NCBI GenBank assembly: GCA_963576565.1
Contig: OY755047.1
Coordinates: forward strand, 23,939,171 to 24,003,170
Reading direction: 5' to 3'
Origin: Aspidapion aeneum
Taxonomy: Eukaryota > Arthropoda > Insecta > Coleoptera > Brentidae
DNA length: 64,000 nucleotides
The notes below the pieces were generated by a model. It was not told the DNA's origin and made no database searches. It worked only from the letters and a program-made list of their open reading frames with translations. Shown piece after piece: positions 12,307 through 21,976 of this stretch. Each line of letters begins with the position of its first letter. The first letter of the stretch is position 1. A program made the translations under genes and the position numbers.

Positions 12307-12385
12307 CTTTCCCAGGGTTAGAACTGGCTCGTCCGGCTTCCCACCAGCGTCCAGCCCAACTGTCCCGTCGCTGGAATTGACAGGG
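12307..12385 (-). other. Candidate leader exon
   Basis: In element sense the block is preceded by TTGTCTACAG and followed by GGGAAAG|GTACGT. It is GC-richer than both flanks. A third donor, GCATCG|GTAAGT at 12597, would close a first exon that starts in the LTR. Three ordered splice-like signals in one leader are suggestive but unproven. Confidence 0.4.
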
Positions 12386-12764
12386 CTGTAGACAAAGGAG
12401 AAAAACAATATATAGTTTTTATCCAACACGTGGTTAAAAGAAAAATATAAAAACGCCAACAATTCCCCACGTCCTTTGTCAAAAAAAAGTACATTTCCCA
12501 CGAAAAATAATTACAATTTGGGAGGCAAATATTATCTTGAAGAGTACTCAAATAATAAAAAAAAATGAGAAAAAAAAATAATTAAATCGAACTTACCGAT
12601 GCTCTTTCCGTACAAATGGCGTAGGCCGACTTAATTTCCCCTCAAAAGGGTGCGAGCGTCACTTCCGATTACGCCTAAAACACGACGGCTCACTCCTCAC
12701 AGTCTCTGGGATATCTCCTACAATTCGCTGCAGTGCCAAACCAAAAACAATGGCGATCCCAGAG

Positions 12765-12783
12765 CCTGTTGCCGACCCAGCCA
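12765..12783 (-). promoter_or_regulatory. Putative primer-binding site
   Basis: In element sense TGGCTGGGTCGGCAACAGG begins five bases after the LTR end. It starts with TGG, as a site pairing with a tRNA CCA end must, and partly resembles the serine-tRNA type PBS (TGGC...GTCGGCA), with clear mismatches. The position is strong; the identity of the tRNA is not established. Confidence 0.6.
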
Positions 12784-12788
12784 AAATT

Positions 12789-14205
12789 TGTTAGCAAAGA
12801 GAGACAAAGCACTTCGTCGAGAATACCAGAATAATGCAGTGGCCGGAAACCGTTTTGTAAATTTGGTGGGGAGTGGGGACGGTAAAACGCAGTAGTACCA
12901 ACCTAATCTTCCCGGTTAAATTCAAATAAAGGATGCAAACCTATTTATAAAAAACTTTTCCGCCAAAAATAAATCTCTACCTTCAGTGGCAAGACTGGAA
13001 GAAAAAACCCGCTAACCAATGAGGACATACAGCGATAGTTCTATACAGGTATATAGGGGCAGCACCGACCAAGGGGATAGGAAGTACGTAAAACGTACAT
13101 TGAGGTGTTGTCGGATCTATTTCCACGGTTGAAATTTATATAACAAGGACGTCGAGACACCCTCCATACATTTGACCGAACATTTGCCTACCGGACCCCC
13201 ACCAACATATCAAGTAGAAGAAGAATAACCCGACGGACTAGAAGAAGCTCAGCATTGAAACCATCAACTGTAAAATCAATTACTGGAGATCAGGGCATGC
13301 AGCAAACCCAGGAATATTCGAACACTCAACCAATTCCCATATGAGTAAAGCTATACTAAGTGTAGAATTTAGTTGTATTTTAGTTACAGTTTTCGTCAAA
13401 AGTTTCCTTTGCTCTTTATAAATGTTTTCTCTAAGATTCATATGGTTTGACGCCATTTTTGTAAAACATTTCTACATTAATAAAGTTGTTTCTGAACCTG
13501 AACCTAAAAATACACACTGAACTACTGCTAAGAAGCTCGGCCCAAGAGTGTTCAGATGTTAACTCACACCATTTCGTTTATTCTTTTAGTCTTGGTTTTT
13601 ATCCCTCGTTTATCTCCCATTTACAAAAGTGCACGACTCGTATTTATTCCATCCTCTCCCTATCAAATTAATAAAGATATCAAAGTGGTCGGAGCCTCGG
13701 TTGTTACTGGTCAAACCGTGGACCTAAATATGTTTTCGTGCTGTCACAACTAGCTATGAGGTTCGGATTGTCCCAATATCCTCGAAAATAAACGTAAGGG
13801 AATGAAATGTTCATCTAAATGTTTCCTTCCTGTTACTGAATCCATTTGTGATGCGGCAACGCCGCCATTCCCCAGCATAACAGCTGTTTAACTTTCATGA
13901 CGACAAGAGAATCACAAAATTCCACAGATAAAAACAAAACAATCAAAATTTTTATGTGATTTCCCGAAGCCTGTGATCTTAAATTCCAATTACGATGTCC
14001 AGATAATGCGATGTGCGTAGTGTCCACCGTAATTCGATGGAATGCCTCCTTTTAAGGTAATTTCCTAGACACTATATAACCTCCAAACCTAGCTCTATAA
14101 AATACCCTTACTTTGTGTACAGAAAGACGAATCAAAGAGCCTTGATTATTTACCTAAATAAACAAATATGTAACGTTGTCTTAAACGTAAAAATGACACG
14201 TTACA
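12789..14205 (-). repeat. 5' LTR of Ty3/gypsy element (complete, ~1.4 kb)
   Basis: In element sense the LTR starts TGTAACG at 14205 and ends GCTAACA at 12789, giving the TG...CA termini of LTRs. 13538-14205 matches the left LTR fragment. A TATA-like TATATAAAT lies at about 13135-13143 and a second at 12943-12953, either of which could set the RNA start. The LTR is long for a gypsy-type element. The left border is inferred from the adjacent PBS-like site, since the matching LTR end is outside the window. Confidence 0.85.
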
Positions 14206-15060
14206 GGTTTTGAGAAAAGGAGTGCCAGAAATATAGAGACTTATGTTACCTTTGTGGACCTACAAAAAGCATATGATAACGTTGTAGTAGACAAATTATG
14301 GACAGTGTTAGAGCAAACTAATGTGAATCATACATACATAAAAGCGGTAAAAGAACTATACAAAGGGTCAAAATCTAAAATTAAAATTGAAAATCCACTT
14401 TCAAAAGAATTCCTGGCAACGAAAGGCTTAAGACAGAGATGTTGTATCTCATCAACTCTTTTTAAAATATATATCGCAGTAGCTCTAAAAAACTGGAAAC
14501 GTGAAGTACACGGCATGGAATTTCACCACTGAAAAGCAATTGTAGCTAATGATAAAGAAGACATGAAGTATATATGATGAGAATACCAAAAGTGAGGGTG
14601 GACAAGACACAGTACTTATGCATTGGAAACAGATTAAGTGAGTACTAGACAATGGACAAACAATATCTCCATGAAATGAGCATGTATACTTGGGTGTCAC
14701 ATTTGATAAGACAGGAACAAACCGTAAAGAAGTGGAAAAAAGCAAAAAGGGTTATTCGAATGTCTTAACAGTATTTTATGGAGCAGAGAAATATAAAAGA
14801 ATGTAAAATTTAACATATTATATGAAACAATGAAACTTGTCGCGTAACCGAAAAATACCAAACAAAGATGGAAAGTGTCGAAATTGATGCAATAAGATCA
14901 ATGAGAATATCTAGAACAGATCATATAAGAAGTCACCACTTTAAGGACAACAAAAATGTAGATACGTTCATGCGCAATTGGTTACTGATATGATTAAGGA
15001 ACTAACCATCTTTCGATCCAGTCGGAAAAAAGCTTAAATATTAAAGGAGATTAGTAATAA
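14206..15060 (+). pseudogene. RTE-like non-LTR retrotransposon relic (RT palm and later parts)
   Basis: Directly beyond the LTR the plus strand reads an RT fragment: FVDLQKAYDN, then KGSKSKIKIE, then GLRQRCCIS and TLFKIYI. The motif order is that of the fingers and palm of a non-LTR reverse transcriptase. The frame breaks near 14530, but further pieces such as DKTQYLCIGN and DAIRSMRISR continue in shifted frames to about 15000. It looks like the same family as the relic at 58615-60635, where the YADD-type part (FADDQ) is kept. The retrotransposon at 1-14205 seems to have landed inside this relic, though the left flank is not visible. Confidence 0.75.
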
Positions 15061-15146
15061 TGAATACATCTTGTATTCAAACTTTTATTTTATTTTTATA
15101 TTGTACCATTAAAAACTTTAATGTATTAATGTTTCGCAAATAGCTA

Positions 15147-15584
15147 ATAGATAGTCTAAGTTGTGCTACGCATTTTTACGTAAAACTGCACGTTAAGCGC
15201 TCTACGTTTTGTTCCAAATTTGAGTTTAAGTTGAATGTTTTTACGTTACCATAACAAGTCTACTAATAGCAGAGAATATGGAATGCGGCACTGTGTTTTT
15301 TTGATGTTACAATTTTGTTTTTGTCCTTTCAACTACAGTAGGAATATATTTGCAAAGAATCGTTTGTACTGGAAGCGGAAATTATCGTCCAGGCCTCAGT
15401 TTTCGATCGGTCAATCAACCAATTCTATTCTTTGGCAACGTTAAGGTGCCCGCAGACTGCCGTAAGCTAACGTAAATACGTAAGCTCCTAACGTGACCTT
15501 GACGACGGTGTGACGAAGTGCGCTTGTGTATCTGTCAAATCTCATGCTTACGTAAAAATACGTAGCACAACTTAAACTATCTAT
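15147..15584. mobile_element. MITE with TA duplication and ~37-bp inverted ends
   Basis: The ends ATAGATAGTCTAAGTTGTG and its complement near 15566-15584 pair over about 37 bases with few mismatches, continuing through a GCTACG.ATTTTTACGTAA block. TA flanks both sides (15145-15146 and 15585-15586), as in Tc1/mariner-type insertions. No transposase is encoded. Confidence 0.7.
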
Positions 15585-15681
15585 TATGTACTTCCTTCAG
15601 TAAATTTCCGCTTAATATTTTGTTGTGAGGTTAGGTTAGAGGTCCATATGAGGTTATATGTACAAACCGAGTTAAACATAC

Positions 15682-15834
15682 CTCTTCATCCGTGTCAGAA
15701 AAGGAAATGACCTTAGTTACTTTTCTGGCAGGAAAACGTTTTGAGGGCTGAGGCTCATCTCTTGCACGTCTGATATTGCTCTTGGCAACTAATCTAGGGC
15801 TCACCTTTCGCTGAATAACACGTCTAGGTGGCAT
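15682..15834 (-). CDS. Possible first coding exon of an unknown gene
   Basis: The frame starts MPPRRVIQRK and runs 51 codons to GAAGAG|GTATGT, a good splice donor. The product is very basic, then ends in an acidic tail (SFSDTDEE). No domain is recognised. No following exon is visible to the left, where a MITE and a retrotransposon relic begin, so this could be an orphaned exon or part of an old element. A neighbouring frame at 16134-16355 begins in a similar way. Confidence 0.3.
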
Positions 15835-16133
15835 TTTTACAAAATAAAGTTTTTTTAATCTTAAAACAAAATAAAAATACACTATGTTTACTAAATCAGT
15901 TGTCTTCTGCACAGTTTTTACAAAAATTAAGTTTATTGTCAAAAATTGTGTTTAGTGAATATTTTTGTTTGTATGTTTATCGCTGTTGCGTGATATTTTT
16001 ATCTTCACTTCACTTTCACACAATAACAATTATTATTGACAGTTTTGTCAGTTAATAGTTTTTTTTTAACGTTTATTTTGGTTAATCTTTATTGTAAAGA
16101 TTAGCGTTGACTTGCACCGTTTTGAAACACAAT

Positions 16134-16355
16134 TTATTGTCGTGGAACTGGCCTTTCGTCGTTTTGTCCCTGAAATTCTTCTGGTAAAACTTCTCTAGCA
16201 ATCAATCTAATTTCAGCATGAAGTCTCCTCGCCTCTGCATTTGGAACTGGTCTATTTAGCGCCAAAAGTTCTTCCCTTGTCCACATGTTAGTTTCGTTCT
16301 TTCTGCTGTAGACCTTTCCGTCATTTACCCATCCGGATGGCATTTTAGAAGGCAT
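16134..16355 (-). CDS. Short hypothetical frame
   Basis: A 73-residue frame opens MPSKMPSGWVNDGKVYSRK and closes DERPVPRQ with a stop. An AT-rich leader (TTTATCAAAATG) precedes the ATG, much as for the frame at 15834. Tryptophan, arginine and glutamate are frequent, unlike random AT-rich translation. No family is recognised; the gap 15835-16133 and the stretch 16356-16709 hold nothing else that I can name. Confidence 0.28.
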   Translation of the reverse strand: MPSKMPSGWVNDGKVYSRKNETNMWTREELLALNRPVPNAEARRLHAEIRLIAREVLPEEFQGQNDERPVPRQ

Positions 16356-16709
16356 TTTGATAAAGTAATTTTTAAATGATATTGTTCGTTTCACACAAAA
16401 TTATCGCAAATATATTTTATTTGTTATATAATTTTGGTAGTAAAAGGGACAGTTTAGTTTTTTTTTTTAAATCAGGTTTTACACTTATTGTTTATTGTAT
16501 TTTTCAAAATATTGAAAGAAGAATGTCTAATCTGAGGCAGCCCAAATCTGTACGCTTCTTAGAGAGGGTAAAGGCCAACGCAGTTCGTTTTTAAAATATA
16601 AATAGGCGGGTTTTCCGGCTGTATGACGTAAGTTGAAGGCGGCTGCGAAATCGTCGTCGCTCCAAATAACCTGGAAGTAAAATACAAACAAATTGGCACC
16701 ACCAGGCAT

Positions 16710-19269
16710 CAGAGCTGTCAGGTACTTCAAGTACAGTACGTGAAATTGTACTTCAAGTACTGTACTTGAAGTACATCTACAATCTGGTAATTGTACTTGG
16801 TACTTGAAGTACTTTTAACAATGTAACAAGTAAAGTACTTCAAGTACATTATAAGTACTTCAAGTACAGTCAAAATAATTCAAGTACATTCAAAGTACTT
16901 CAAGTACATTAACAGCACTTCAAGTACATTAAAATATTCTTTAAGTACAATGTACGAGGGTGGATCAAATATAAACAAGCCTTTGTTTATAAACTAGTTA
17001 TTTAGAAACATGACACAAAACAGAAATTTTGTCTACTTTTCTACACGTATCCCTTCTCTTTTAATACACTTTTCCCAACGGTTTGACAGTTTCTTAATCC
17101 CGTTTTCATAAAAGGAAGCTGGGCGGATATCTAACCAGTTGCGCACTAATGCCTCCACCTCTTCATTGGTCTGAAATTGCTCGCCTCCCAGTGAATCTTT
17201 GAGTGGACCAAACATATGAAAATCGCAAGGAGACAAATCTGGACTGTGTGGAGGGTATTCCAGCACAATCCAGTGCATTTCATTGATTTTGGCCTGTGTT
17301 AAAGCTGCCGTATCAGGTCTAGCGTTGTCATGCAGGAACAACACGTCTTGGATGGGGTGTGCTCTTCTCTTTTGGCGATAATCAAGCTTTACCTGGTCGA
17401 GTAAGTTGCAGTGCAGTGAACCGCGTTTATTGGTATTCGCTCGTGCAAAAAATCGACCAACAAAACTCCACTCCAGTCCCAGAAAACGGTCGCTAAAACT
17501 TTGCCTGCAGAAATGATGGTACCGGGACGACGTGGGTGACTCACGTTGTTCACGCTCACGGCCGTCGTTAAGTTCTTTGTACAAACTTTTTACAGGTACC
17601 CATGAAAGCGTCTTATTACCGAACCGTGCTCGCCATCTGCATCGAATTTCAGCAGGTTTCACGTTTTCGCGTGTAAGAAATTTAATGATTATTCTTTGCG
17701 CAACACTGCGCTGTGTACTTTCTTCTCGTTCATTGCAATTGCTCCTGGCCAAATGAGCATCGCGGTACTACCAGCCGCCTATATGCTGCTGAATATCCCT
17801 ACTCCAAAATTATAACGGCCACGTTCATCTTGAATGACTTTTCCGTTAGTAAGTTTAAAAGGCTTGTTTATATTTGATCCATCCTCATAGATAGAGGTGA
17901 GATAAAACTTTAATGCGCCGAAGACAAGTGGTAACCTTAGGGTTGCCACCTGTCCGGTTTTTTTATCAACTTGGCAGGGAAGTCCGATATTTTAGCAACC
18001 TTGATAGGTACATCTTAATTAATTAGGTACACACTTATCCAAGGAATAATGCCTACAGGCTTAATTATTTGCACGCACCTTCATTATTTCGTGGAACGTG
18101 AAATTCAAATTCAGTGTGAGAAGCTGCTACAGCAGTCATCCCATCTATTGAGGGGTGCCGGTAGTACGGTGTTCAGGTATAGTTTTGTGGATCCACCTAC
18201 TCGCCTTGCAGCAGACGTAATTTCTACGTTTGATGGAGGTTGGTTTAAAGATCTCGAAAATTTATTTAGTCTGAATAGCTCAACCTCAAAAAATTCCTGG
18301 AATATTTACGTTTGTTATGCTTAGTTATTTAGTTTGATTTCAGCATGTTTTTAAGCAGTTTTGTGGGCTATTATAAAAATTCTACCTTCTATAAGTGATT
18401 AAGAAATTATTGACGTTAAGAACAGTGCCCCAAGTGCTCCACCAAAAAAGAAATAAGGCAAGGTAGAGTACGTGCATCCCGGTTTTACAATAATTTTTTG
18501 TAGGTCTGATTACAAAGTCAAATATATTTGGATTTACATAAATGTGATTGATCTATTTGGAACATAGTGGTAGAATATTCTTATTCTACTTTGATTCTTT
18601 GAAACAACCGTATGCAATTTGAGACAGAAAAACTTCATATATTTTTAAATTTTTGTCTGGTGGGGTAGGTCCCATTTACCCCGGAGTTCGGGGTAACTGT
18701 GACACCCCGGAGTTCGGGGTAACTATGACACCCCTATTGCAAAACTATAAAAAGTTAAAAACATTTTGATGCGACTGGGTCAATTTTGCAGCTTTTTGTG
18801 TAATAAAATCTCTATTTCCATTGCCTTTCTATTGCATTTGTATGTAAAATGATGAGTTCAGAAAAAATAAATAAATGCAATTTAGGTATATAAGTAATAC
18901 ATGTGATACATATTTACATGCAATATTCCAAAAAATAAAACCTTTGAAATTTTTTCCCATTTTTGACGGTTTTGACAATTTTTGAATTTTTTTGTTATCT
19001 TAGATATTTTATGAAGTTTTTGACATTTTTTACTTTTTTGGAATTTGTTTTTGGCATTTTTCTCATTTTTTGAGATATTTAAAGTACTTGAAGTACGTTT
19101 ATTGTAAAAGTAAAAGACTTGGGGAAAATTAAGTAGTTTTATAATGTACTTGGTATTTGAAGTACATTTCAAAAGAAAATGTACTTAGTACTTCTAGTAT
19201 TTTTACAAATCTTAATGTACTTGGTACTTGTACTTGAAGTACTTTCATAATGTACTTGTGACAGCTCTG
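16710..19269. mobile_element. hAT-type nonautonomous element with AAGTAC subterminal repeats
   Basis: The ends are CAGAGCTGTCA (16710) and its complement TGACAGCTCTG (19269). They are flanked by CCAGGCAT and CCAGGCAC, an 8-bp target duplication with one change, the size made by hAT transposases. Both subterminal zones are filled with GTACTTGAAGTAC-like palindromic repeats (16720-16950 and 19080-19260). A mariner copy sits inside at 16955-17887. The remaining interior holds a direct duplication (CCCCGGAGTTCGGGGTAACT, near 18677 and 18703) and no transposase frame that I recognise. Confidence 0.8.
16955..17887 (-). mobile_element. Internally deleted mariner copy with transposase remnant
   Basis: Inverted ends share GGATCAAATATAAACAAGCC and are flanked by TA (16953-16954, 17888-17889). 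A frame at 17033-17752 encodes the C-terminal catalytic part, with HDNARP carrying the second Asp and SPDLSPCDFHMFGPLK carrying the third, as in DD34D mariners. The segment that should hold the first Asp is absent: the frame jumps from an N-terminal SHPR-like region to one read out of phase near 17480, so the enzyme cannot be active. At 933 bp it is well short of the usual 1.3 kb. The copy at 35632-36556 has the same structure in the opposite orientation. Confidence 0.9.
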
Positions 19270-19479
19270 CCAGGCACGCGTCTGCGCATTAGCAGCTTTT
19301 AGCTCCTTTTATATTATTTACGGTAACGGCACCCGGTACTAGGGACATTTTGGGTCAGTTAAAATAACAATAAATTTGACAGCTGTTACCGTTATTGTTA
19401 CTTAGAATAACGGTAACATTCAGGGCAAAAAAGATAGATTTTCGAACACTAAAGATAAGTATAACACAAACTAATTGAA

Positions 19480-19925
19480 CCTAGCTTCTTTTTGTTCTTC
19501 GGTTAACAGATGCGGAACCGAACCGATCTTCCTTGGATCGTCGCTACAAGCGCGGATTTGAGGAGGGGTAACGGGGTAATTACCCCCCCTAGAAAAAAAA
19601 ATATTCACTATTTCCTAATAAAATAAGGACAAACAGGAGAATTACCCCCCCCCCCCTAGAAAAAAAAATTATATTAAAAAAAAAGTTTTCGTCGACTATT
19701 ACCCCCCCCCCCCCCTAGATTTTGACCCAGATCCACGCTTGCGTCGCTAAGGCTAATCCGTCCACGCTTGAATTCTTCATACCAACGAGAAACTATCGAT
19801 TTATGTGGTGGTTCATTACCGAAAACAGAACTCAACTCGGCAAAGCATCCTTGTTGAGATAATTTCTTTCGAAAGTATTCACTGTAGCTATAAAACCATA
19901 TGTGTCGCAATGACGTTTTGAATTT
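19480..19925 (-). pseudogene. Second mariner relic, N-terminal DNA-binding part
   Basis: The minus strand encodes RKKLSQQGCF and IVSRWYEEFKRGRISLSDA, matching the helix-turn-helix region of mariner transposases. The frame continues on the far side of a 195-bp insertion as DDPRKIGSVPHLLTEEQ. The catalytic part is missing. It differs in sequence from the two deleted copies elsewhere in the window. Confidence 0.7.
19547..19741. mobile_element. hAT-type MITE inserted in the mariner relic
   Basis: Ends CAAGCGCGGATTTG and the complement of CAGATCCACGCTTG are flanked by a perfect 8-bp duplication CGTCGCTA (19539-19546 and 19742-19749). The interior is a short direct repeat of C-run, CTAG, A-run blocks and codes for nothing. 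Confidence 0.85.
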
Positions 19926-19929
19926 AGGT

Positions 19930-20165
19930 TACCGTAAAACGAGGTTACTTTGCTCCACTCTTTTGAGTTAATTCGAAAAATTCAAAGAAATAACCAAAAA
20001 TTATACCATAAAAAATGTTTTTTGGTTTTAATGAAAAACACATGGTATAGGTAATTAACAAAGGACATTTTTATTATAAAATACTTAGTATTATAAATAT
20101 TTTTTTAACTTGAAAAGTGGAGCAAAGTTTCCCATAGTCCGAGGTTACTTTGCCCCACTTTATAA
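19930..20165. repeat. Relic with repeated GAGGTTACTTTG motif
   Basis: GAGGTTACTTTGCTCCACT near 19942 recurs as GAGGTTACTTTGCCCCACT near 20141, and an inverted GTGGAGCAAAG lies near 20117. These look like borders of an old repeat. No target duplication is clear. Confidence 0.4.
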
Positions 20166-21976
20166 AATATGAAAAAAAAACATTGGTGTTTTATATGTTG
20201 GCGCAAACTACACTCAATATTTAGTTAGCTTTTTCCCAAACACCATTTTGAAGGTAACTAAAAAATTTAAAAATATTGGTTTTTTAAGTTTTATTGCATA
20301 GAAATCGATAACTGCACTAGACACCAAATTTTTCGAGGTCAAATTTTAAAGGAATTTCAAGCTGCACTTCACTCTGGTATTACTCGAGACGACGATACCT
20401 TTAGACTAAAGAATTTTTCCTATAATAGCTTTAGCGATATTTTAGATTCACAATGGCTATATAAAATAATTTAGGTCACAAAATTGCCAAAAATGTCAGA
20501 GTCCCAAAATTATTTTATCACATAAAAATCTATGAGTTTGTCGTTTTGTTGATCATCAAATTGCCTGCCAGACTGATTTTTCTGATAAAATCGTATCTGA
20601 AAAGCTCTCAAAACAAGCGCGCCAGCTCAAAAATGCTATTTAATCGTTTTTTGATAACAAAATAACAAATGTTTAAAAATATATATATATAATTTACACT
20701 ATTCACCATTAAAAAAGTCTGGTTTACATAAATCAAAATTAATGTAATGTTAAAGTAAAATTATTGTTAAAAAACACTGCTAAAACGACTAGATAAATAT
20801 TTTCTCTTGATTTAATCTTTTTTAAATAATTTTATAATACGCCATTATTGTTTTATAGTGGTCACTTGGTTTTATTTGTTACTGTATCGCAACAAGGATT
20901 TTTGAGTGCCCTTATGAAACCAATAAAAAAGAAGAAAGTAAACCAGAGACTTCGAAAAAAGTGTTTAAAAGTCTGTGAAGTAAACGTAACATAAATTATT
21001 TGAATTTGTTTTTTAAAGTGTTGTGTTAAAAGCGTATAATTCAACACTTTTAAATGTTTTTTATCGTGCAATTTGCACACAATCAAGAGGGCCAGTGCAA
21101 TGATATCCGTTGTGTCTGCAGGTATAATGGCGGTATAAACAGGCCTTAGCTAGGCCAGGAGGACGGAAACTCAAGAATTATTAATTATTGGGCTTTAAAT
21201 AATCAATTCTGCAATAGGTAGGTACCAATCTGTACCTAGGTATATCTATTATTTTTACCAGAAGTACCTAAGAAAACTAAAACACGAAAGTATTTACGTA
21301 CTTCAGTTAGAACCCTTAAGGAAACAAGGTTTTATATGGCCGCCTATTTAAATAATATTTAACATGCAGCTATGGGTAACTATAAATACAAAATAATGAA
21401 ATTTACCTTTAAGCCTTCCTGTAAATCATTTTTAAAATGCCTAAAACTAATGGCAAAAACCAAAAGTCTAAAGTTTATATTTACCACTCTGAAAAACCTT
21501 AAGGAAACTAGGTTCTATATGGCCTCCTATATAATCATATTTACTATTAAACTACTGGTAACTATAAAAACAAAAGGATATAAGATAACATTTTAGCCCT
21601 ATTATAAAACACTTTTGTTATGACCTAAAGTAATGAAAAAAACTATGTAAAAAGGTTTTATAAGACCATCTTTATAAATCAGAAATCAAAAAACCAAAAG
21701 TATCTAAAAGGAACAGCAGGAATATCAGTTTTTGGTTATATAACACCTCTTTAGGTAATTGGCAATATAAATTACTTTTATGTAGCCAAATTGATTCTAA
21801 AAGCCATAACAGCACCGTCTAAATAACCTCGGAACCAAATTAATAAAACCTTGAGTGGTAATAATGTTACTTGGGTGGCAAAGAAAGTTGCATCATATGA
21901 TCACATAAATCAAACTTTCCGCTGGAACCGCGTTAAAATAATTTTAGAAAAATGTGCAAAGACTTCTATTTCATAC
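20166..21976. other. Unassigned AT-rich stretch 3' of the THAP exons
   Basis: It should hold the remaining 3' exon or exons of the THAP gene on the minus strand, but I could not identify one. Three diverged copies of a TTAAGGAAAC.AGGTT.TATATGGCC block appear near 21315, 21497 and 21645, spaced about 150-180 bases apart. Nothing else is recognised. Confidence 0.5.

Larger units (their letters stand above)
5658..12788 (-). other. Very long AT-rich leader between 5' LTR and gag
   Basis: About 7.1 kb separates the 5' LTR from the gag ATG, far more than the few hundred bases usual for gypsy-type elements. No long coding frame is present. From about 5700 to 12000 the plus strand is packed with runs of seven or more A (T runs in element sense) and has few equivalent T runs. 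GC-richer islands occur near 8380-8460, 9900-10020, 11490-11600 and 12040-12790. I recognise no domain. It may be a spliced leader, an insertion, or an unusual regulatory region. Confidence 0.8.

Noticed and set aside
12256..12551. Minus-strand frames of about 80 residues in the retrotransposon leader
   Set aside because: They run across splice-like borders and A tracts; no family or codon pattern supports a protein.
14485..14745. Minus-strand frame of 86 residues
   Set aside because: Antisense of the RTE-like relic.
18049..18324. 91-residue plus-strand frame inside the hAT element (with FDGGWFKDLENLF)
   Set aside because: No recognised transposase motif and no neighbouring exon; kept only as possible debris.
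20862..21086. Candidate next exon of the THAP gene (74-residue frame)
   Set aside because: No acceptor in the right phase was convincing, and the residues do not resemble THAP-protein C-termini.
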